Below are positions 42,318 to 53,543 of a stretch of DNA of 64,000 nt, piece after piece. Numbering within the stretch: the first letter of the stretch is position 1; each line of letters begins with the position of its first letter. This stretch comes from Verrucomicrobiota bacterium (GTDB lineage Bacteria > Verrucomicrobiota > Verrucomicrobiia > Limisphaerales > JADJPG01). Where the stretch lies: contig JADJPG010000022.1 in the NCBI GenBank assembly GCA_016713365.1, positions 1 to 64,000 on the forward strand, written 5' to 3'. Below the pieces are notes generated by a model. That model did no database searches and was not told the DNA's origin. It was given only the letters and a program-made list of their open reading frames with translations. Both the position numbers and the translations under genes were made by a program.

Positions 42318-45300
42318 ATGATGAGAAACTACTTGGCGGCCGCCGCACTGGCGCTGCTCGTAACGGCGGAGTCCCACGCGGCGCTCATTTTCAACACCGG
42401 CGCCAGCTGGAGCTGGTTCAAGGGCCGCACCGAAGCATCGACACCTGACACCACGGCGTGGCGCGGAATCAATTTCAACGCCTCCGCCTTCACCCCCGCG
42501 TCAGCACCGTTCTGGTATGGCGATGTTCAGCCCGGTGGCACGCAGATCACCGACATGCAGAACCAGTACACCACGATCTTTCTGCGCCGACCCTTTGTTC
42601 TCAGCAGCGTGGCCGACATCAGCTCGCTGAAGTTCTCCGCGATGTGCGATGACGGCTTCATTGTCTGGATCAACGGCACCGAAGTGCAGCGTTACAACGT
42701 CCCCGCCGGTCCGCTTGCCTTCAATGCCTCGGCATCCGGAGCGGCGACCGAGCCTGTCCCCATGACCGACTACACGTTGCTCAACCCGGGAAGCTACCTA
42801 GTCGTCGGCACGAACGTGATCGCCATTCAGGTCTTCAACGCCGGTGCCGCTAGCAGCGACCTCGTCTTCGACTGCTCCCTCAGCACCACCGCGCCGGACC
42901 CCATCCCGCCAACCGTCGCGAGTGTCAGCCCCACTGCCGGTCAACTCAATACCCTGACCTCCATCACCGTGACGTTCAGCGAACCCGTCGCTGGCGTGAA
43001 CGCCGCCGATCTCCTTATCAACGGCACCCCCGCCACCTCCATGACCGGCGGCAACGACACTTACACCTTCACCTTTCCCCAACCCGCCTACGGCAACGTC
43101 GCCATCACGTGGCTCGCCGGGCACGGCATCGCCGACTACGGAATTCCTGCCAATCCCTTCAACGCCAGCGCACCCGGCGCCACCTGGCAATACGCGCTCG
43201 TCGACAACATCGCCCCCACCATCGCTTTCCAACTCCCCTTCGCCGGCGTCACCGTCCGCAGCCTCAGCCAGATCGAAGTCAACTTCACCGAAGCCGTGAC
43301 CGGTGTCGACGCCACCGACCTCCTCATCAACGGTATGGCTGCCTCCACCGTCACGGCACTGAGCGGCAGCCAATATGTTTTCACCTTCTCCCAACCCGCC
43401 GTCGGAAACATCAATGTCGCCTTCGCCCCCAGTCACGGCATTCGCGACCTCGCCGCCATCCCGAACAACTTTGCCGGCGCCGGTTGGACCTACGTGCTCG
43501 ATCCGAACGCGCCGGTGAACACCCTTCGCATCAACGAAATCGCCACCGCCAACGTCAACGGGCTCCGCGACGAAGACAACGAAGTTCAGGACTGGGTCGA
43601 GATTCACAACACCAGCGCCAGCTCCGTCAGCCTTGCGGGCTGGTCCCTCACCGATGACGAAAATGAACCCACCAAATGGGTCTTCCCTCCCGTCTCCATT
43701 CCCGGCCGTGGCTTCCTCATCGTCTACTGCTCCGGTAAAGACCGCCGCCCCATTACCCCCGGCGCCCGCCTCCACTCCAATTTCTCCCTCAGCCCAGACG
43801 GCGAATTCCTCGGCCTCTACAACGCCGAAGTCCCCCGTCAACTCGTCTCCAGCTTCAACCCCTACCCCAATCAACGCACCGACTACTCGTGGGGCTACGA
43901 TCCTCTGGACCAATTCAAATATTTCCAGGCCCAAACCCCCGGCGCCAGCAACGGCAACAGCACCATCACCGGCGTCGTCAGCGACACCAAGTTCAGCCAC
44001 AAGCGCGGTTTCTACGAAAACGCCTTCTCCCTCTCCATCACCTGCGCCACGCCGGGCGTGACCATCCGCTACACCACCAACGGCTCCGCCCCCACCGCCA
44101 CCACCGGCCTCATCTACTCCACGCCGCTGAACATCAATCGCACCACCACCCTGCGCGCCGCCGCCTACAAGACCGGACTCCTCCCCTCCGACGTCGACGC
44201 CCAAACCTACATCTTCCTCAACGACGTCATCACCATGCGCGACGAAGTCGCCCCCGCCCCTGGCTGGCCCGCGCAACGCAAAGCCACCGGCAGCGGCCAG
44301 GTCTGGGACTACGGCATGGACCCCCAAATCGTCAGCAACGCCACCTGGTCCCCCGTCATTAAAAGTGCCCTCACTGCGATCCCCACCTTCTCCATCACCC
44401 TCGACATCGCCGACTTTGCCAACATCTACGGAAACCCCGGCGGCGACGGCATCGCCAACGAACGCGCCGCGTCCGTCGAACTGATTTACCCTGACGACAC
44501 TGAAGGCTTCCAAGCCAACTGCGGCCTGCGCATCCGCGGCGGGTTCAGCCGCAGCACGGACAATCCGAAACACGCCTTCCGACTCTTCTTCCGCCAGGAA
44601 TACGGCGTGAGCAAACTCAACTACCCCGTCTTCGGCCCGACAGGTGCGCGTGAGTTCGACAAATTCGACCTCCGCACCATGCAGAACTACTCGTGGGCCT
44701 TCCAGAACGACAGCCGCATGATCTGTGTGCGCGACGTGATGAGCCGCGACGCCCAGCTCGCCATGAACGGCCTCAGCACTCGCGGTAACTTTTATCACCT
44801 CTACATCAATGGCGTTTACTGGGGCCTCTACAATTCGGAAGAACGCCCCGAAGCCGCCTTCGCCGAAAGCTACATCGGCGGCAATGCCGACGACTACGAC
44901 ACCATCAAGCAGCTCGACGGCTACCTCAGCGGCCCCACCGACGGCAACACCGACGCCTGGTATCGCCTCTGGCAGGCCGCCACCAATGGCTTCGCCAATG
45001 ACGCCGACTACTTCCGCGTGCAAGGCATGAACCCGGATGGCACTCCCAATCCCGCTTACGAAAACCTCGTCGACGTGCCGAACATGATCGACTACATGCT
45101 CGTGATTCTCTACGGCGGAAATCTCGACGCACCGATCTCCAACTTCCTCGGCAACGATTCGCCCAACAACTGGTATGGCGTGCGCAACCGCACCGGCCAG
45201 TTTGGCGGCTTCCGTTTCATCTCCCACGACGCCGAGCACACCCTGCTCAACGTGAACGAAGATCGAACCGGCATCGTCGACCTCAGCGCCAGCGGCGGCC

Positions 45301-48300
45301 AATACGGGGTCATCCAGTCCGACTGGACCTGTGGTAATCCGCTCACCCAAAGCGGTGGCGCCGCAGCGGCGATCCAGCGTTCCACGCCGCAGTATATCTG
45401 GTTCCGCATGCACCAGAATCCGGAGTTCCGCATGCTCGTCGCCGATCAAGTGCAACGGCACTGCTTCGATGGCGGTCCACTCTCCTTCGACGGCATGATG
45501 AAAGCCTTCCTCGCGCGCAGCAACGAACTCCATCTCGCCATCGTGGCCGAGTCCGCCCGCTGGGGTGACGCCAAGGCCGGCACGCCGTACACCCGTGACA
45601 CCTGGCAGAGCGCCATGCGCAGCACGGTGACCTCGTTCATTCAAGGCCGCACCACGGTGTTGATCAACCAGCTCCGCGCCGATGGACTTTTCCCCACTCT
45701 TACCGCGCCGATCTTCAGCAGCCGCAGCAACGCCGTGCCGGCTGGCTTTTCGCTCTACATGACGAACAACAACGGCGCCGGTCAGATCTTCTTCACCATT
45801 GACGGCACCGATCCCGCGTCCGCGGTGGCAACATCTCCCCGTCGGCCATCGTCTACACCGCGGGCTCGCCCATCGTGATCAACTTCCCGATCACGATTCG
45901 CGCCCGCGTGCGCAACGGCACAACCTGGAGCCCCATCGTGCAACGCACCTTCTATCCCGCGCAGGACTTCGCCAATCTCATCGTTTCAGAAGTGATGTAT
46001 AATCCGCCGGGTGTTGGCGCGACGCCGGGCGACGAGTTTGAGTTCCTCGAACTCAAGAACACCGGCGCCACCGTCATCGATCTCAGCGGAGCCACCTTCT
46101 CAGGCATCAGCTTCACGTTCACGAACGGGACGCGCCTCGCCCCCGGACAATTCTTCGTCATCGGCCGCAGCGCCACGACGCTTGGCTCACGCTATCCGGG
46201 CTTGGTGATCAACGGCCTGTATTCCGGACGCCTCGACAACGCCGGCGAAGTTCTCGTGCTAAGCCATCCGCTGGGCTCCAAGATTCTCGACGTCGACTAC
46301 AAGGACGGCGGCAAATGGCCGATCACGGCTGATGGATTCGGCTACTCGATCGTCACCCGGAACCCGAACTCGAATCCCAATCCAGGCAATCCCTCCAGCT
46401 GGCGTGCGAGCACCAATCCCCTCGGCTCTCCGGGAACCGACGATCCAGATCCGACCATTCCAGCCATCGTCATCAACGAGGTTCTCACCCACACCGATTT
46501 GCCGGCCGTCGACGCCATCGAACTCTTCAACCCCACCGCCGGGAACGTGAACATCGGTGGCTGGTTTTTGACCGATGACGGCAAGGCGCCGACCAAGTTC
46601 CGCATTCCGGAGGGAACTACGATTTCCGCTGGCGGATACCTCGTGTTCACTGAGGCGGACTTCAATCCCACACCGGGCACGACCAACAACTTCAACCTCA
46701 GCTCGCAAGGTGAGGAAGTGTATCTGTTCTCCGGCGACTCCAGCACCAATCTCACCGGCTACAGCCACGGCTTCAATTTCGGCGCTGCGGAGAATGGCGT
46801 TTCCTTCGGACGCCACCTCATCAGCACCGGCGACGAACGGTTCGTGGCACAGACCTCCACCACCCTCGGCGCGGCGAACTCCGGCCCGCGCGTCGGTCCC
46901 GTGGTCGTTCGCGAAATCATGTATCATCCGATCGATCTCGACGGCGGTCTCGACAACGACACCGAGGAGTATATCGAGATTCGCAACATCTCCAGCGCAA
47001 CGGTTCCCCTGTTTGATCCCGCGAACCCAACCAATACCTGGCATCTGCGCGGTGGCGTGGATTTCAATCTCCCGCAAAACGTTTCACTCGGCGCGGGGCA
47101 ATCGCTCATCTTCGTCAACTTCGATCCTGCGAACCCGACCTTGCTCGCTGCGTTCCGCGCGAAGTATGGCGCCTTCACCGGACTCCCGATTTTCGGACCC
47201 TACAGCGCGAAACTGGATAATTCCTCCGACACCATCTCGCTGCTCAAGCCGGATGCCCCGGAAACCAACGGCGTTCCCTACGTCATCGTGGATTCCCTCG
47301 ACTACAAGGATTCTGCACCCTGGCCGCCCGGCGCCGATGGCACCGGCGCCGCGCTTCAACGCATCAGCCTCACCGAGTTCGCGGATGAGCCGGCCAACTG
47401 GGTCGCCGCCGCACCGTTGACGATTACCTCCTTCGGTCCAGCGAGCTATGCCGTAAGAGCCGGGACCAACGCCGCCACGGCGACAAACGTGACATTCAGT
47501 GTGACCGCCTACGGCACCGGCACCCTGACTTACCAATGGCGGAAGGACGGGGTCGATGTCCCGGGCGCCACCGGCACCTCGATCACGATCACGAACGTTC
47601 AGTTGGCGGACGAAGGCGCCTACACGGTCGCCGTTTCCGACTTGTCCGGCACAGCGATCAGCCCGGTGGGAAACATCTACGTGCTCATTAACCTCGTCGT
47701 CACCCAGGCTCCATTGACACAGATTGTCCCGTCCGGAGGCAACGTCAGCCTGAGCGGCTCCGTGAGTGGCAATCCGTTTCCCATCACTTATGAGTGGAGG
47801 CGGTTGACGCCCTCCCCGGCCTTCACCAACCTCGCCATTCTGAACAGTCGCACTTCGTTCTACTCGTTCACGGCGCCGGTGTTGACCAACAACGTCGCCG
47901 TTACCCAGACGTGGCGCTTGGTGATTAAGAACCTCGCCACTTCGGCCTCGGGCATCAGTCCGGGCACGTTCAACATCATCGTGCTGCCGGATGCGGACAA
48001 CGACGGCATTCCGGATCTGTGGGAATCAGCCAATGGCTTCAACCCGAACAGCCAGGCGGATGCCACGCTGGACGCCGATGGAGACGGGATGACCAATGGC
48101 GCGGAGTATGTCGCCGGAACGGATCCGCGGGACGCGGCAAGTTACCTGAAGATCGATCAAGTCTCGGCGAGCAGTCCGACGGTGATCAGCTTCCTGGCGC
48201 TGTCGAATCGCACGTATTCGGTGGAGTTCTCGGATGATTTGAACGCGGCAGCCTGGTTGAAGTTGCAGGATGTGCTGGCGCGGACGACGAACCGGATCGA

Positions 48301-48367
48301 GTCAGTCTCGGACGCAGCGGCGGGCACGAACCGGTTGTATCGCCTGACGACCCCACATCGGCCATAA
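42318..48367 (+). CDS. Giant secreted CotH-kinase / lamin-tail protein (frameshifted)
   Basis: About 2016 residues if one base is restored at about 45813-45816. The ATG at 42318 opens a signal peptide. Order: galactose-binding-like module; two bacterial Ig-like repeats (TVASVSPTAGQLN, TIAFQLPFAGVTV); lamin-tail domain (400-480, LRINEIATANVNG); chitobiase-like C-terminal module (CATPGVTIRYTTNGSAPT); CotH kinase domain (about 680-1110; IRGGFSR with the lysine of NPKHAFRLFFR, metal site FRFISHDAEHTLL); a second chitobiase-like module broken by the frameshift; three more lamin-tail domains; an Ig domain; calcium-type repeats DADNDGIPDLWE and DADGDGMTNGAEY. CotH kinases phosphorylate exported proteins; here the target is unknown. 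Confidence 0.87.
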
Positions 48368-48518
48368 GCCATGGTGCCAGGGTCCAAGTGACTGGTTGCA
48401 GGTTGAGAGGTTTCCGAGTTCTAGTTACGGAACTCTCGACTTTCAACCGCAACTTTTGAACGCGGGTATTGAAAATCTTGCGGTTGGCAATGGGACGTTC
48501 TTGATGTAGGTAATCCGG

Positions 48519-51500
48519 GTGAACGTTTCCCGTATGAATCGAAGCAGCTCTCTCGTCCGCACTTGGCGTCCTTATTGGCGTGGTTTTTCGCGCAGCCTTA
48601 CCACCATCGTCCTGGCTTTGTTGGCGTTGCGCCCGTTCGCAAGTAGCGCGGCGGATGTGGTGATCAATGAGGTAATGGCGCGGAATGCGACGAATGCGCC
48701 GTTTCTTCAAATCCCGGATTACACGCCTGATTACGTGGAGCTATACAACACGTCGACGAATGACATCGACTTGGGAGCGGGCCAGTGGGCGTTGTCGACG
48801 AAGGCGAATCCATTCAACAACGATTTCAAGGATTTCTACAAGTTCCCCGCCGGAGCGATGATCGCAGCTGACAGTTACCTGCTGGTCATTTTCGACAACG
48901 AGACGAACATGCCGGGGTTGCACGCAACGTTCACAATGGGGGGAACGAATGTGACATTCACACTGAACCGATCGGCGGATCAAGTGAAGCTGTATCAGAA
49001 CGGCTTGATGGTGGACAGCGTAGTGTGGGGACCACAGGTGGAGAATCTTTCCATCGGTCGCGTGCCGGATTTCACGGGAGGATTCACTTTGACGTATGCG
49101 ACGCCCGCGGGAGGCACCGTGCCTTTCACGACGAATCAGCCGGTGGCGTTTTTGCCCGCGCCGACGGCGACAAATGAATTTTCGCTGAAGATCAATGAGT
49201 GGATGGGGACGAATTCGGCGGGTTGGGACAAGGATTGGCTGGAGCTGTACAATCCGGATACGAACATCGTGAGCTTGAGCGGGCTGGTAATCGTGGACAA
49301 GGTGGCAAATTTGTCGATTCCGGCGGAGTCCCGGCCGATTCCGGCGTTGTCGTTCATCGCGCCGCTGGGATTCGTCCAGTTGTTCGCAACGAAGAATGCG
49401 GCGATCGATGCGCCGGCGAATGAGTTGCCGTTCTCGATCAGCAGTGACACGCGCGAGGAGCTTTTCCTATACGCGAACGACAAGTCGACGCGTCTGGATC
49501 GCGTCGAGTCGGATCAGCCGCGTCGGGATAAAACGCAGGGGCGTATTCCGGATGGCGGAGATGTGTATGCAGGTATCCTCCCTAACACGAGCCCGGAGGA
49601 CAGCAACTTCGCGAGCATTCCGGAGGTGGTGATCAATGAGATCCTGACCCACACAGATCCGCCGTTTGAGGACGCGATTGAGTTGATGAACACAACCGGA
49701 GTGGATCAGAACATCGGAAACTGGTGGCTGACCAACAGCCGGGAGAACCCGAAGAAATATCGCATCCCGGCGAACACCATCGTCCCGGCCAATGGCTACA
49801 TCGTCTTCTACGAGTATCAATTCAACAACAGCAGCACCGCGGCGCAGCCGTTCACCCTGAACTCCGCCAACGGCGACGAATGCTACCTCTACAAAGGTGA
49901 CGCCAACGGCCGCCTGACGGGCTATCGCCGCGGCGTCAGTTTCGGACCTGCAGCCAATGGTGTCCCCTTCATTCGCCACGTCGTGACGAACTACTACGAA
50001 ACCAATGTGGATATTGTCGCCTCCGCGAACGTAACTCTGGGAACTACCATCAAAGCCACGGATCCGGCCAGCTACCAGTCGGTGTTTCGCTCCGGCACGG
50101 GCGCGGAGAATCCCGTTCCGTTGATCGGCCCCCTTGTTATCAACGAAATCCACTACCATCCGCCAGCGATTCAACCCGGTGGCGTGGATGACACGATCAC
50201 GGAGTTCATCGAGCTCTACAACACCAGTGACGAAACCGTTTTGCTCTACGACCCCAATCAGTATTTTGCCGACCGTAACTACAATCCCGCACCGGACGGA
50301 AGCAACCTCACCATCGGGCAACGCTACGCCGACGGCCGGACCAACACGTGGCGCATTCGCGGCGAGGTCAGCTTTGAGTTCCCTGAGAATTCCCGGCTCG
50401 AGTCTGGAAAGTTCGCGCTCATCGTGAATTTTGATCCGACCGACAATCTGTTCCTCAACAATTTCACGAACAAGTTCCCTGCCCTTGCCGAGAAAATCCC
50501 GTCGGAGGTGAGACTTTATGGCCCTTACCGCGGCAAGCTCAGCAACAAAGGGGCGAGCCTGGAACTCCGTCGACCGGACGTGCCTCAGGGTCCGCTTCGC
50601 AATGACTTCCGTCTTGTACCGTATATCACCGTTGACAACGTTACCTACAATGACAAAGCACCATGGCCAACCAACGACACGGTCGCTGGCCCGGATGGTC
50701 TAGGCTTTTCCGTTCAGAAACTCTCGTCGTACGTCTACGGGAACAACGGCGAAGTCTGGACCGGAGCAGAGCCGACTCCTGGCGCGTTCAACTCATCGAC
50801 CGGCTTTGAACCTCCAGCCATTCTCAGCAACCCGACGAACCTCACCATCACCGCCGGCCAGACGGCAACGTTCCGAGTGACCACTCGCGGCAGCCTTCTC
50901 CAGTATCAGTGGTACACCAACGACGTGGCCATCCCAGGCGCGAATTCCTCGTCGCTCAGCCTGCCAAACGTCAATACCAACCAGAGCGCCACCTTCATGG
51001 TGATTATTACAAACATCGTCGGCGCGGTCACCAGCACTCCGGCTCTGCTCGTCGTCACCACGCCTGAGAACGACACCACCGCTCCCTCCGTCTCCATCAC
51101 CTCACCCACCGCCTCAACAACGACCAACGAGATTATCGGCGTGATCGGCAAGGCATCCGATCGCAACGGCATCAACGGGGTCTACTACTCCGTTAACAAC
51201 GGTACCTACCTGCCAGCATCCGGAACCGTCACCTTCTCCACGTGGGGGCCGGTCGTGGTCACGTTGGATCCCGGCACCAACACCGTCAGCGCCTACAGCG
51301 TCGATCAAGCCGGAAACCACTCCGCCGTAGCCACCCGGACCTATTTGCGGGTGCTACGTGACACCCTGGCATTAACCGTCAATGGTAACGGCACCGTAAA
51401 GGGCGCCACCAACGGCCAGCAAATGGAACTCGGCCGCAGCTTCACCCTTACCGCGAGCCCGGCATCAGGCAATCTCTTCTCAAACTGGACGGTGATCTCA

Positions 51501-52615
51501 TCGTTCCGTCCGCTGGTGCAATCCACCGCTCCATCACTCACCTACCTGCTTTCCTCCAACACCACGGTGACGGCGAACTTCGTCCCGAATCCATTCGGCG
51601 TCGTTGCTGGCAAATATCACGGCCTCTTTTATGAAACCAATGAGTCCACCGGTGTCCTCCATGGTTCCAGCGGTCATTTCATCCTCACCACCACAGCCAG
51701 CGGCAGCTACTCGGCTGCGTTGCTGACGGGTGGAGTGAAGAAACTCTCGGCCTCCGGCCAGCTGGATCTCGACGGACGCGCGACCAATACCATCCCTCGC
51801 AAGGGAACCAACGCCCTCACCGTCACCTGGCACGTCGATCTCTCGGGCTCGGACACCGTCACCGGAACCGTCACCGATGGCACCTGGACCGCCATCCTCG
51901 AAGGCGACCGCGCCGTCTATTCCAAGACCAACCCCTGCGCGCTTGCGGGCAAGTACACCCTCGTGCTCCCCGGCCTGCCCGGCGACACGTTTGTCCCCGG
52001 TGGCTTCAGCTACGGCACCGTCAGCATCGACAGCAATGGCGTTGTCACCTCAAAGGCTCTCTGGCGGACAAGACCACCGCATCGCAGAAGGGCCAGATTT
52101 CCAGAAACGGCGAATGGCCGCTTTACGTCTCCCTCTACTCAAACAAAGGATCACTTCTCTCCTGGATCCGCTTCGAAGATCGTGACGGCGATGACTTCAA
52201 CGGCCTGCTCAATTGGGCCAAGCCGGCGAATCCCAAGAACAAACTTTACCCGCTCGGCTTCACCACCAATCTCGCAGAAGTCGTGGGCGCTCGGTATACA
52301 GTGCCCGCCAAGACCAACAAAGTCATCGAGCTCACCAGCTCGGAATTGGTTCTCACGGGCGGCAACCTTCCGACCACCTACACCAATGCGTTCAATCTGG
52401 GAGTGGGCAGCAAGGTCACCAATGCCGGGCCGCACAAGCTCACGCTCACATTCACGCCCGCCACCGGCCTGTTCAAAGGCAGCCTTACTCCGACCAACTC
52501 CGGCGCGAAAGCCATCGCCTTCACCGGCGCTGTTCTGCAAAAAACAACCAACGCGTTCGGATACTACCTCGGCACCAATCGAAGTGGCGCAGTGTCTATT
52601 CAAGCAGCTCCGTGA
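48519..52615 (+). CDS. Large secreted lamin-tail/Ig-like protein (frameshifted)
   Basis: About 1365 residues if one G is restored at about 52054-52057. GTG at 48519 or ATG at 48534 opens a signal peptide. Four lamin-tail domains start at ADVVINEVMARN, FSLKINEWMGTN, PEVVINEILTHTD and PLVINEIHYHP, followed by an Ig domain (LTITAGQTATFRV), an Ig-like repeat (PSVSITSPTAST), a region like InlB B-repeats (LTVNGNGTVKGATNG) and a C-terminal beta domain. At the break VTSK should continue GSLADKTTASQKGQISRNGEW and end VSIQAAP at 52615. It follows the CotH gene by 151 bp on the same strand and may be its substrate or partner (inference). Confidence 0.84.
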
Positions 52616-52670
52616 TTCGCTCCCGAAGGCCCACATTGACAGCAGCGCAACGTTCAGTTGAGCTCCAGCC

Positions 52671-53537
52671 ATGACGCCCCGCCATTTTTCACTGCCGAGT
52701 CTGGCCCTTGCCTGCATGCTGGTTTTGCTCACGTGCTTTGCCTGCAGCGCCGCTGAGTCACTGGACACTCAGTCCCTGCTCCGCTCCGCTGATACTTCGC
52801 TCCGCGCCGGCAAACCCGCTGAAGCGATTCAAATCACTGACAAGATTCTGGCGGCTGACCCGAAAGACTTCCGCGCGCTATTCCTCCGCGGTCGCGCCCA
52901 CGAGGAATCAAAGAACCCCGTCAAAGCCCTCGTCGACTACGACGCCAGCCTGAAGGCCAATCCCAAGGCCACCGTCGTCTACCAGAAACGCGGCGAACTT
53001 CATTTCAAGCTCGGCAACTTCGCCGAATCCATTGCCGACTTCGACAAGTTCATCGAAGCGCTCCCCGAACAATCGCCGCATCACTGGCAGCGCGGCATTT
53101 CCCTTTACTACGCGGGAAGGTTCGAAGATGGACGAAAGCAGTTCGAGCTGCACCAAACGGTCAATCCATACGACGTCGAGAACGCCGTCTGGCATTTCCT
53201 CTGCGTCGCCCGCGCCTCCGGTGCTGAGAAAGCGAAAGCCGCCTTGATTCCCATCGAGCGCGATGCCCGCATTCCGATGATGCAGATTCACGAACTCTTC
53301 GGTGGCAAGGCCAAGCCGGAGGATGTCCTCGCCGCCGCCAAACTGGGCTCCCCTGCAAATCACGACAACCAGCTCTTCTACGCCCACCTCTACCTCGGCC
53401 TCTACTACGAGGCAGTCGGCGACGCCAAACTCGCTCGCGAACATATTCTGAAAGCCGCCACCGATTTCAAAGCCGAGCACTACATGGGCGACGTGGCCCG
53501 CGTTCACGCCCAGGTCTTGCGCAAGCAGGCCAAGTAG
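52671..53537 (+). CDS. Secreted TPR protein (NlpI-like)
   Basis: A 288-residue protein with a signal peptide (ACMLVLLTCFACSAAE) and three or four tetratricopeptide repeats: LRAGKPAEAIQITDKILAADPKDFRALFLRG, EESKNPVKALVDYDASLKANPKATVVYQKRG, KLGNFAESIADFDKFIEALP. The C-terminal part (YDVENAVWHFLCVARASGAEKAKAAL and YAHLYLGLYYEAVGDAKLAREHI) resembles NlpI-type lipoproteins. TPRs bind protein partners, here in the periplasm. It lies 55 bp after the lamin-tail gene and might be in the same transcript. It converges with the fused spermidine-synthase gene after 6 bp. Confidence 0.85.
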   Translation: MTPRHFSLPSLALACMLVLLTCFACSAAESLDTQSLLRSADTSLRAGKPAEAIQITDKILAADPKDFRALFLRGRAHEESKNPVKALVDYDASLKANPKATVVYQKRGELHFKLGNFAESIADFDKFIEALPEQSPHHWQRGISLYYAGRFEDGRKQFELHQTVNPYDVENAVWHFLCVARASGAEKAKAALIPIERDARIPMMQIHELFGGKAKPEDVLAAAKLGSPANHDNQLFYAHLYLGLYYEAVGDAKLAREHILKAATDFKAEHYMGDVARVHAQVLRKQAK

Positions 53538-53543
53538 CCCGCC

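Noticed and set aside
42798..45644. A 948-codon open frame antisense to the CotH gene
   Set aside because: It mirrors the GC-rich codon pattern of the real gene, is glycine/valine/alanine-biased, and has no signal peptide or domain.
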